Assembly (NCBI GenBank): GCA_020028115.1
Contig: JAHWYA010000084.1
Coordinates: 1-6,984 of the forward strand
Direction of reading: 5' to 3'
Length of the DNA stretch: 6,984 nucleotides
DNA from: Anaeromyxobacter sp.
GTDB lineage: Bacteria; Myxococcota; Myxococcia; Myxococcales; Anaeromyxobacteraceae
The translations under genes were made by a program, and so were the position numbers. The notes beneath the pieces were generated by a model. The model was not told the DNA's origin. It saw only the letters and a list, made by a program, of their open reading frames with translations, and ran no database searches. Of this stretch, positions 1 to 5,168 are shown piece by piece (the first letter of the stretch is position 1; every line of letters starts with the position of its first letter).

Positions 1-2
1 GC

Positions 3-242
3 TTCACGGATCCTTCCTCGTGCAGCACGACCATTGTGTTCCAGGAGGTCCCGGGGACGGTCACCGTCGTCGACGCGACCCGGATCGACCTCGCGGTCGA
101 CACCGAGGCCGCCTACGTCGAGCCATCGAACGCCACGACCTACTACGTCCAGGTCTGGAACCCGAGCGGCGGCGGGCCGCTCCAGAAGTCGGGCTGCGGA
201 CAGACCGCATCGGCGCTGCCCTTCTTCGTGATCAAGCGCTGA
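3..242 (+). CDS. C-terminal end of a probable secreted/surface protein (partial)
   Basis: An open frame enters from the left edge and ends at TGA (240-242), giving the last 79 residues of a protein whose start is outside the window. The segment is rich in Val, Thr, Tyr and Asn and looks like beta-sandwich sequence. It has a VTVVDATRIDLAV stretch, then TTYYVQVWNPSGGGP, and closes with LPFFVIKR. That order (a determined by operator value phrase, a Y-V-V-NP-G strand, a final F-V strand) resembles the end of IPT/TIG immunoglobulin-like domains, which are common in secreted and cell-surface proteins. Two Cys residues (in PSSCST and SGCGQ) would fit a disulfide outside the cytoplasm. The fold assignment is inference from a short fragment, and the function of the whole protein cannot be told. 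It converges on the response-regulator gene with a 61-bp gap. Confidence 0.72.
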   Translation, partial: FTDPSSCSTTIVFQEVPGTVTVVDATRIDLAVDTEAAYVEPSNATTYYVQVWNPSGGGPLQKSGCGQTASALPFFVIKR

Positions 243-283
243 GGCGCGTCCCGGACTTCGCGCGGCGCATCTCAGCCCGCGGT

Positions 284-302
284 GGACGGCGCCGCCTCGT
301 CC
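284..302. terminator. Weak inverted repeat between convergent genes
   Basis: GGACG (284-288) and CGTCC (298-302) can form a 5-bp stem with a 9-nt loop in the 61-bp gap between the left-edge gene and the response regulator. No T-run follows on either strand, so this is at best a weak or Rho-assisted terminator. A stem this short is common by chance in such GC-rich DNA. Confidence 0.2.
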
Positions 303-303
303 C

Positions 304-687
304 TCAGTCTTCCGTCCCGCCGAGCGCCTTCTCGACGAGCGCGACGGCGTGGGCCGGATCGAACGGCTTCTTCAGGATCTCGTCGGCGCCCAGCCGGCGG
401 TACATGTCGACCTCGCGGTCGCTGATCCGCGAGGACATGAGGACGAGGAACGTCTTCTTCCAGTGCGGGTGCGCCTTCACGAGGCGGCAGACGTCCGCGC
501 CGTTGAGCTTCGGCATGTAGAGGTCGAGGAGGAGGGCGCCCGGGTTCGCGGCCGCCATCTTGCGGAAGACCTCCTCGCCGTCCCCGGCGGTGGCGACCGC
601 GTAGCCCGCCTCCTCGAAGGCGCCCTCGAGCACGTCGAGGATCGCCTGCGAGTCGTCGACGACGAGGACCGACTTCCGATCTCCCAT
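304..687 (-). CDS. Single-domain response regulator (CheY-like receiver)
   Basis: The 127-residue product is one receiver (REC) domain with no output domain, the usual size of a CheY-type protein. It would be phosphorylated by a sensor histidine kinase and act by protein-protein contact. The strand-1 motif VLVVDDS gives acidic residues D11 and D12, and the phosphoacceptor is D55 in LLLDLYMPKLNG. S85/S86 in LVLMSS sit at the Ser/Thr switch, and K107-P108 form the conserved KPF. The aromatic switch residue normally three positions before the Lys is Ile104 here, so output signalling may differ from CheY. I chose the ATG at 687 because MGDRKSVLVVDDS matches the usual start. A GTG at 714 in the same frame would add nine residues and run into the neighbouring gene. 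No Shine-Dalgarno is visible, and a TATAAC box lies just upstream (see the promoter entry). No kinase gene is present, so the pathway is unknown. Confidence 0.94.
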   Translation of the reverse strand: MGDRKSVLVVDDSQAILDVLEGAFEEAGYAVATAGDGEEVFRKMAAANPGALLLDLYMPKLNGADVCRLVKAHPHWKKTFLVLMSSRISDREVDMYRRLGADEILKKPFDPAHAVALVEKALGGTED

Positions 688-697
688 GCGTGCGAAC

Positions 698-705
698 GTT
701 ATACT
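698..705. promoter_or_regulatory. Candidate bidirectional promoter, overlapping -10 boxes
   Basis: In the 28-bp gap between two divergent genes, the plus strand reads TATACT (700-705) and the minus strand reads TATAAC (703 down to 698), so the two -10-like hexamers share the central TATA. Standard spacing would place transcription starts near 712 (plus) and 691 (minus), each about 4 nt before its start codon. No convincing -35 box is seen on either side. Predicted only; AT-rich DNA is rare in this window, which makes the boxes stand out. Confidence 0.5.
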
Positions 706-715
706 CCACCGCACG

Positions 716-1513
716 ATGGACCGGCAGCCTGCGGTCGCGGGACGTTTCTACGAGGGCGAGCCCCGCGCCCTGGCGCGGGAGGTGGGCGCGTTCCTCACCG
801 CGCCGGCCGAGCGGATCGCCGCGCTCGGGGTGGTCGCGCCGCACGCGGGCTACGTCTACTCGGGCGCCATCGCGGGCGCGGTCTACGGCCGCGTCGCCGT
901 CCCCGCGCAGGTCATCGTCCTCGGACCGAACCACACGGGCCTCGGCCGGCCCGCCGCGCTCTGGCCGCCCGGCGGAGGGTGGCGCACGCCGCTCGGGACG
1001 ATCCCGGTGTCCGCGCCGCTCACCGAGGCGCTCGCCGCCTGCGGGCTCGTGGAGCTCGACCGCGCCGCGCACCTGCGCGAGCACTCGCTCGAGGTCCAGC
1101 TCCCGTTCCTCGCGGTGTCCCGGCCCGACGTCCGGATCGCCGCGCTCTGCCTCGGGCCGCTCGACGTCGAGGCGTGCGCGGACGTCGGCCGGACGGTCGC
1201 CGCCGCGGCGCGCGCGCACGGCGCGCTCGTCGTCGCGTCGTCGGACATGAGCCACTACGTCCCGGCCGCCGAGGCCCGCGCCCTCGACGAGCTCGCCATC
1301 GAGCGGATCCTCGCGCTCGATCCCGAGGGGCTCCACCGGACGGTGCGCCGGGAGGGGATCACGATGTGCGGCGTCGTCCCGGCGACGGTCATGCTCTTCG
1401 CGGCGCGGGAGCTCGGCGCCACGCGCGCGGAGCTCGTCCGCTACGGGAGCTCGGGCGACGTGACCGGCGACACGCGGCAGGTCGTCGGGTACGCCGGGCT
1501 GATCGTGTCCTAG
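716..1513 (+). CDS. amrB: AmmeMemoRadiSam system protein B (MEMO/AMMECR2 family)
   Basis: The 265-residue protein spans the whole MEMO-like family, whose fold is related to class III (LigB-type) extradiol dioxygenases. Family landmarks appear in order: PAVAGRFY at 5-12, PHAGYVYSG with H43, VLGPNHTG with H73, REHSLEVQLPFL at 121-132, SSDMSHY with H180, and MCG with C218. The three His and the Cys correspond to the proposed metal/active-site residues of human MEMO1. In prokaryotes these proteins often accompany an AMMECR1-domain protein and a radical-SAM enzyme; neither partner is here, so this copy stands alone and its reaction is unknown. I chose the ATG at 716 because family members begin with a few residues before PAVAG-FY. 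An in-frame ATG at 686 would add ten residues and overlap the opposite gene. No Shine-Dalgarno precedes either start. The stop shares a CTAG with the convergent protease gene. Confidence 0.94.
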   Translation: MDRQPAVAGRFYEGEPRALAREVGAFLTAPAERIAALGVVAPHAGYVYSGAIAGAVYGRVAVPAQVIVLGPNHTGLGRPAALWPPGGGWRTPLGTIPVSAPLTEALAACGLVELDRAAHLREHSLEVQLPFLAVSRPDVRIAALCLGPLDVEACADVGRTVAAAARAHGALVVASSDMSHYVPAAEARALDELAIERILALDPEGLHRTVRREGITMCGVVPATVMLFAARELGATRAELVRYGSSGDVTGDTRQVVGYAGLIVS

Positions 1514-2523
1514 CGCCGCCGACGCGGCCGGAGCGCGAGCAGGACGGCGAGGAGCGACACTGCCCCCGCGCCCTGCCCGCCGCCGCAGCCGCAGCCGCCC
1601 GGCTCCGGGTAGATCGCGCACAGGCCGGCGAGGTCGTCCGGGGAGAGGTGGCGCTTCTTCGTCTCCAGAACGTCGGTGGTCGGGCTCATCGTCCGATCCG
1701 CGAAGGGGACTGCGCCCGCGGGCACGCCGGCCCCGCAGGACGGCAGGTCGGGCTCGCGGTTCCGATCGGTCGTGCACGGGTGCCGGAGCCCGACGAAGTG
1801 GCCGACCTCGTGCGTGACCGTGTTCTGGAGATCCATCGAGGCGCAGTCCGGCTGGCCGGCGGTGGGCTCCCCGTAGCGGTTGCACGTCGCCTGCGGCTGC
1901 GCCGTCCCGGCGCCGGGGTAGCAGGTGAAGTACCAGCCGTGCTGCGGCGGGCTGCCGATGTTGCCGGCGACGCCGTCCCAGCCGTTCAGCTCGATGTCGG
2001 CGTCGAGGATCCGGCCCGAGGACGGGTCGTACAGGACGCTCGTGAGCGCCACGATGCCCCAGTCGAGCGGGCAGGACGTCTGGCCGATGCAGTCGGTCGA
2101 GTCCTCGAAGCACCCGTAGATCCCGCCGCAGTCGACGTCGGGATCGCTCATGCACGGGTCGAGCTTCGCCTGGTCGTGCTGCGAGCACCACCCACGCCGG
2201 AACACGACGACGTTCTCGTACGAGCCGCCGTCGCCCGTGTGCAGCTCCGGCACCTCGCCGGCGTACGGCAGCTCGAGGTTCGCGCAGGGCTGCTCCCACT
2301 GCGCGAAGCTCGCGCGCAGGGCGTCGAGCGTGGGATCGCCCGCGGGGGTCGGCCGGCAGGAGGGCGACGTCGCCGGCCAGTCGCGGTTCACGTGCCAGGG
2401 GACGACCGGGAAGCGCCAGGCGAGCGGCTTCCCAGTGCGCTCGGCCGTCGTGCGGACGAAGGCGCGCGCCGGGGTCGCGGCGGCGAGCGCCGCCGCCGCG
2501 AGCGCGGCGAGCGCGCTCCTCAC
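1510..2523 (-). CDS. Exported metzincin-type zinc metalloprotease with MYXO-CTERM tail
   Basis: The product has 337 residues. Residues 1-21 form a signal peptide rich in Ala and Leu, with likely cleavage after TPARA. A zinc-protease motif of metzincin form, HEVGHFVGLRH (238-248), supplies three His ligands and the catalytic Glu, and Met279 in RTMSPT is a plausible Met-turn. There are 14 Cys between signal and tail, suggesting disulfides outside the cytoplasm. The last 29 residues contain GGCGCGGG, a hydrophobic stretch SLLAVLLAL and a final RPRRRR, which is the MYXO-CTERM sorting pattern: such proteins are thought to be processed at the Cys region and anchored at the cell surface. From memory, NCBI has a family of myxosortase-dependent metalloproteases (MXAN_2677/MXAN_2678) of this kind; I could not check membership. 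The start is GTG at 2523: it overlaps the previous gene's stop (GTGA), lies 7 nt from GAGGG, and begins directly with the signal peptide. The substrate is unknown. Confidence 0.93.
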   Translation of the reverse strand: MRSALAALAAAALAAATPARAFVRTTAERTGKPLAWRFPVVPWHVNRDWPATSPSCRPTPAGDPTLDALRASFAQWEQPCANLELPYAGEVPELHTGDGGSYENVVVFRRGWCSQHDQAKLDPCMSDPDVDCGGIYGCFEDSTDCIGQTSCPLDWGIVALTSVLYDPSSGRILDADIELNGWDGVAGNIGSPPQHGWYFTCYPGAGTAQPQATCNRYGEPTAGQPDCASMDLQNTVTHEVGHFVGLRHPCTTDRNREPDLPSCGAGVPAGAVPFADRTMSPTTDVLETKKRHLSPDDLAGLCAIYPEPGGCGCGGGQGAGAVSLLAVLLALRPRRRR

Positions 2524-3026
2524 CTCGCCGCCCTCACGCGCCGCTCGAGCTCGGCGACCGGCATCGTCCCGATCGCGCGCTCGCCCGCCGCGAGCGCCCG
2601 CGGGAGGACGGCGGCCTCCGCGAGCGCGGGCCGCGCGTCGAGCCCGTCGACGCGGAACTTCCCCTGCGCGAGCCCCTTCACCCGCCACCCCGCCCCCTCG
2701 CGAGAGAGGAAGACCACGACCTCCTCGCCCGGCTCGAAGGTCGGCGCGGCGTCCACCCACATCGCGATCCGGCCGGTGCTGCCGCCCGGGACGACGAGCC
2801 GGACGGTGGGCTCCGGCGCGCCCTTCCACGCGTCGAGCACCGCGAGCTCGACGTCGGTGACGACGCGCCGCCCGTCGCGGGTGAGCCGCGCGGTCGCGGA
2901 GACGACGCGCGCTCGGGCCACCACCTCGGAGGAGCGCGCCGCCTCCTCGACGCTCGTCGCGAGGAAGGTCGCGGCGGCCGCGGGCGCCGCGGCGGCGAGG
3001 AGGTAGAGGGCGAGCGCGCGGCGCAT
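2520..3026 (-). CDS. Small secreted protein of unknown function, upstream partner of the metalloprotease
   Basis: This 168-residue product begins with a signal peptide (MRRALALYLLAAAAPAAAA, cleavage likely near residue 19), so it should be exported. The mature part starts TFLATSVEEAARSSEVVARARVVS and continues as alternating polar and hydrophobic strands: VVTDVELAVLDAWKG, VRLVVPGGSTG, then APTFEPGEEVVVFLSREG. This suggests a small beta-rich domain. I recognise this pattern (export signal, SxEEA-SSEVV-ARV, PGG-G, F-GEEVVVFL) as recurring in hypothetical exported proteins but know no named function. There are no Cys residues and no lipobox. It overlaps the metalloprotease by four bases (GTGA), so the two should be co-translated; a chaperone, inhibitor or substrate role for the protease is possible but only inferred from position. 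The start ATG at 3026 fits the signal peptide. No Shine-Dalgarno is seen, and a TAGACT box lies 7 nt upstream. Confidence 0.86.
   Translation of the reverse strand: MRRALALYLLAAAAPAAAATFLATSVEEAARSSEVVARARVVSATARLTRDGRRVVTDVELAVLDAWKGAPEPTVRLVVPGGSTGRIAMWVDAAPTFEPGEEVVVFLSREGAGWRVKGLAQGKFRVDGLDARPALAEAAVLPRALAAGERAIGTMPVAELERRVRAAR
2531..2535 (-). promoter_or_regulatory. Shine-Dalgarno for the metalloprotease GTG start
   Basis: On the minus strand GAGGG lies 7 nt before the GTG at 2523 and inside the 3' end of the upstream gene. It decides the protease start: the same frame is open far upstream, but that part is antisense-like low-complexity sequence within the neighbour and lacks a signal peptide. 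The GTGA stop-start overlap suggests translational coupling. Confidence 0.7.
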
Positions 3027-3033
3027 TCGGGCG

Positions 3034-3052
3034 AGTCTAGCTATGGTAGGTT
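3034..3052. promoter_or_regulatory. Candidate divergent promoters in the 35-bp gltX/secreted-protein spacer
   Basis: Toward the minus-strand operon, TAGACT (3039-3034) would place transcription start at about 3027, one base before the ATG, and TACCAT (3048-3043) is a second option. Toward gltX, TATGGT (3042-3047) and TAGGTT (3047-3052) would give leaders of about 8 and 3 nt. No good -35 hexamers are seen. Neither gene has a proper Shine-Dalgarno; gltX has only AGG at 3048-3050, 11 nt from its ATG. The hexamers are short and partly degenerate, so which are used is a guess. Confidence 0.4.
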
Positions 3053-3061
3053 CCGCCCGCC

Positions 3062-4477
3062 ATGGACAAGCCTCGCGTACGTTTCGCCCCCTCCCCCACC
3101 GGATACCTGCACATCGGCGGCGCGCGCACGGCCCTCTTCAACTGGCTCTGGGCGCGGCGCCACGGCGGCACGTTCATCCTGCGCATCGAGGACACAGACC
3201 AGGGCCGCTCGACCAAGGAGGCGGAGGCCGCCATCTTCGACGGGCTGCGCTGGCTCGGGCTCGACTGGGACGAGGGGCCCGACGTCGGCGGCCCGCACGC
3301 CCCGTACTTCCAGATGGAGCGGCTCGACCTCTACGAGGCGTACGCCGAGAAGCTGATCGCGGAGGGCAAGGCCTTCGCCTGCTACTGCACGCGCGAGGAG
3401 CTGGAGGCCGGCCGGAAGCACGCCGAGGCGGAGAAGCGGCAGTACCGCTACCCGGGCACCTGCCGCGAGAAGCCCTACGACCGGTCGAGGCCGCACGTCA
3501 TCCGGTTCCGCGTGCCCGAGCACGGCGCCACGGGCTGGGACGACCTCGTGAAGGGGCCGATCTCGACGCCGCACGACACGCTGCAGGACGAGGTGATCCT
3601 CCGCTCCGACCGCGTGCCGCTCTACAACTTCGGCGCGGTGGTGGACGACATCACCATGAAGGTGAACCTCGTCGGGCGCGGCGACGACCACGTCAACAAC
3701 ACCGCCCGGCAGATCCTGATGTACCGCGCCCTCGGGTACCCCGTGCCGTCGTTCGCGCACTTCCCGATGATCCTCGGCGCGGACAAGACCCGGCTCTCGA
3801 AACGCCACGGCGCGACGAGCGTCACCGCCTACCGCGACATGGGGTTCCTGCCGGAGGCGGTGGTGAACTACCTCGTCCGGCTCGGCTGGTCGCACGGCGA
3901 CCAGGAGATCTTCTCGCTGGAGGAGCTCGTCCGCCTGTTCGACCTGAAGGACGTCGGCGCCACCGCGGGCGTGTTCAACCCCGAGAAGATGGCGTGGGTG
4001 AACCACGAGTGGCTGAAGAAGGTCCCCGAGGAGGCGCTCGCGGCGAAGGCGCTGCCGTACTTCCGCGCGGCGGGGCTCGCGGTGGAGGACGGTCCGAAGC
4101 TGCGGCACGTCGTGCGGGTCGCGCGCGAGCGGGCGAAGACGTTCGGCGAGTACGTGCAGCAGTTCCGGTACTTCTTCGCGCCGGTGACGTTCGACGCGAA
4201 GGCGCGGGAGAAGTTCTTCACGAAGGACACGCGCCCCGTCCTCGAGGCGATCCGCGCCGGGATCGCGGCGCTGCCGGCGATGGACACCGAGCCGCTCGAG
4301 AAGCTGTTCCAGGCGGAGGCGGAGAAGCGCGGCCTCGGCCTCGGCAAGATCGCGCAGCCGGTCCGGGTCGCGCTGACCGGCGGCACGGCGTCCCCCGGCA
4401 TGTACGACGTCGTCCAGATCCTCGGGAAGGACGAGACGCTCCGGCGGCTCGACGAGGGGATCCGGCTCGCCGGCTGA
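3062..4477 (+). CDS. gltX: Glutamyl-tRNA synthetase
   Basis: The 471-residue enzyme is full length for bacterial GluRS (about 470-490). It charges tRNA-Glu with glutamate in the cytoplasm. Class I signatures are clear: the HIGH-type motif HIGG at 17-20 within FAPSPTGYLHIGGARTALFN, and the KMSKS-type motif RLSKR at 244-248 within ADKTRLSKRHGATSV. The editing-free Rossmann core continues with GDDHVNNTARQILMYRALG. A zinc-binding-like insertion is present as C107-Y-C109, 24 residues, then C134-R-E136; E. coli has CxCx24CxY, so the fourth ligand position is Glu here. The C-terminal helical anticodon-binding domain follows from about residue 320. Whether it is discriminating or also charges tRNA-Gln cannot be decided from sequence by eye. 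It is divergent from the secreted-protein/protease operon and may be followed by read-through into the BON gene 130 bp downstream. Confidence 0.98.
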   Translation: MDKPRVRFAPSPTGYLHIGGARTALFNWLWARRHGGTFILRIEDTDQGRSTKEAEAAIFDGLRWLGLDWDEGPDVGGPHAPYFQMERLDLYEAYAEKLIAEGKAFACYCTREELEAGRKHAEAEKRQYRYPGTCREKPYDRSRPHVIRFRVPEHGATGWDDLVKGPISTPHDTLQDEVILRSDRVPLYNFGAVVDDITMKVNLVGRGDDHVNNTARQILMYRALGYPVPSFAHFPMILGADKTRLSKRHGATSVTAYRDMGFLPEAVVNYLVRLGWSHGDQEIFSLEELVRLFDLKDVGATAGVFNPEKMAWVNHEWLKKVPEEALAAKALPYFRAAGLAVEDGPKLRHVVRVARERAKTFGEYVQQFRYFFAPVTFDAKAREKFFTKDTRPVLEAIRAGIAALPAMDTEPLEKLFQAEAEKRGLGLGKIAQPVRVALTGGTASPGMYDVVQILGKDETLRRLDEGIRLAG

Positions 4478-4550
4478 CCGGCTCCGTCGGGCTCACCGGA
4501 GGCGCGGCGCCCCGCGCGCGCCCGGCTCGCGGGCTCCGCCTGAGGATGGC

Positions 4551-4576
4551 GGGTGCGCACCTTTCCCTGGGTGCGC
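4551..4576 (+). repeat. GGGTGCGC direct repeat in the BON gene leader
   Basis: GGGTGCGC occurs at 4551-4558 and again at 4569-4576, 18 bp apart. The first copy is part of the perfect palindrome GGTGCGCACC (4552-4561). The second copy is the left arm of the long hairpin before the BON gene. Being near-identical, both copies could compete for the same right arm. Confidence 0.6.
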
Positions 4577-4600
4577 GCCCCGCGGCGCGCGCCCGGGGGA
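4563..4600 (+). promoter_or_regulatory. Long hairpin that sequesters the BON gene's ribosome-binding site
   Basis: Bases 4563-4579 can pair with 4584-4600 around a CCGC tetraloop (4580-4583), giving 17 consecutive pairs of which three are G-U. The inner 11 pairs join GGGTGCGCGCC to GGCGCGCGCCC. The outer pairs join TTCCCT to GGGGGA, which is most of the BON gene's Shine-Dalgarno GGGGGAG (4595-4601), 6 nt from the ATG at 4608. In RNA this would hide the ribosome site. It could instead help end gltX transcription, but no T-run follows. The pairing is read directly; any function is inference. Confidence 0.6.
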
Positions 4601-4607
4601 GCGAGCG

Positions 4608-5144
4608 ATGGGACGCAAGGGCGAGGAGCGGGAAGGCTGGACGGGACCCCGCCAGCACGGCGGCGAGGCGCGTCCCGGCGACGGCGTCGGCTGGGTCGAC
4701 CCCGGTCTCGGCACGCGCCACGGAGAGCGCGACCCGTTCGCGCGCCGGCGCCCCCTCGGTCCCAAGGGCTACCGGCGGCCCGACGACCGGATCCGGGACG
4801 AGGTGTGCGAGCGGATCGCGCGGAGCGGCATCGACGCCCGCGAGGTCGAGGTCGCCGTCGAGACCGGCGAGGTGACGCTCACCGGCACCGTCGGGAGCCG
4901 GGACGACAAGCGCACGCTCGAGGACGTCGCCGACGACGTCTTCGGGGTGGAGGACGTGCACAACCAGCTCCGCCTCCAGCGCGAGCGCGGCGCCGGCCAC
5001 CGCGGGGTCGAGCTGACCGGCTCGGTCCTGACCGCGGGGAGCGGGACGACGAAGACCGGCGCGTCCATGTCCGCGCAGCAGCGCCCCCGCCGGCGGACCG
5101 AACGGACCCGCGGGCGGGGGCGCGACCCCGGAGACACGCACTGA
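4608..5144 (+). CDS. BON-domain protein, cytoplasmic
   Basis: The 178-residue product has no signal peptide or membrane segment. A charged, Gly/Arg-rich N-terminal part (1-50) leads into GPKGYRRPDDRIRDEVCERI (51-70), then IDAREVEVAVETGEVTLTGTV (75-95), and ends the domain at ADDVFGVEDVHNQLRLQ (108-124). This is a single BON domain, a small alpha/beta fold, with its hallmark G-VTL-G-V strand and the GV-VHN-L end. BON domains occur in OsmY- and Kbp-like stress proteins and in proteins thought to bind membranes or ligands; the GPKGY lead-in is typical of short cytoplasmic BON proteins whose role is unknown. The C-terminal tail (125-178) is low-complexity, basic and probably disordered, and could contact nucleic acid or acidic surfaces. 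The start ATG has a strong GGGGGAG 6 nt upstream that lies inside a hairpin. It may be read from gltX, as no clear promoter is visible in the gap. Confidence 0.92.
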   Translation: MGRKGEEREGWTGPRQHGGEARPGDGVGWVDPGLGTRHGERDPFARRRPLGPKGYRRPDDRIRDEVCERIARSGIDAREVEVAVETGEVTLTGTVGSRDDKRTLEDVADDVFGVEDVHNQLRLQRERGAGHRGVELTGSVLTAGSGTTKTGASMSAQQRPRRRTERTRGRGRDPGDTH

Positions 5145-5151
5145 GCACCGA

Positions 5152-5166
5152 GGCGCCGGGAGCGCC
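5152..5166. terminator. Small hairpin between the convergent BON and TRAP genes
   Basis: GGCGC (5152-5156) pairs with GCGCC (5162-5166) around a 5-nt loop, inside the 24-bp gap between two convergent stop codons. The structure reads the same way on both strands and could serve both genes, but there is no T-run on either side, so intrinsic termination is doubtful. Confidence 0.3.
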
Positions 5167-5168
5167 GG

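Noticed and set aside
686..714. Earlier starts for the divergent pair: ATG 686 for the MEMO-family gene and GTG 714 for the response regulator
   Set aside because: They would make the two genes overlap at their starts and remove the only promoter-like DNA, and the added residues do not match the families' usual beginnings.
272..3006. Very long open frames across genes on both strands, for example minus 272-2299 and plus 349-3006
   Set aside because: Arg/Ala/Pro/Gly-rich sequence without domains, lying antisense or out of frame to genes with clear family motifs. GC-rich DNA lacks stop codons by chance.
3041..4108. Long minus-strand frame opposite gltX
   Set aside because: It is the antisense shadow of a well-conserved synthetase and has no ribosome site or recognisable domain.
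4512..4596. Repeated GCGCGCGCCCGG (about 4514-4525 and 4585-4596)
   Set aside because: Simple GC-rich sequence. The second copy is already explained by the hairpin, and the first has no partner or clear role.
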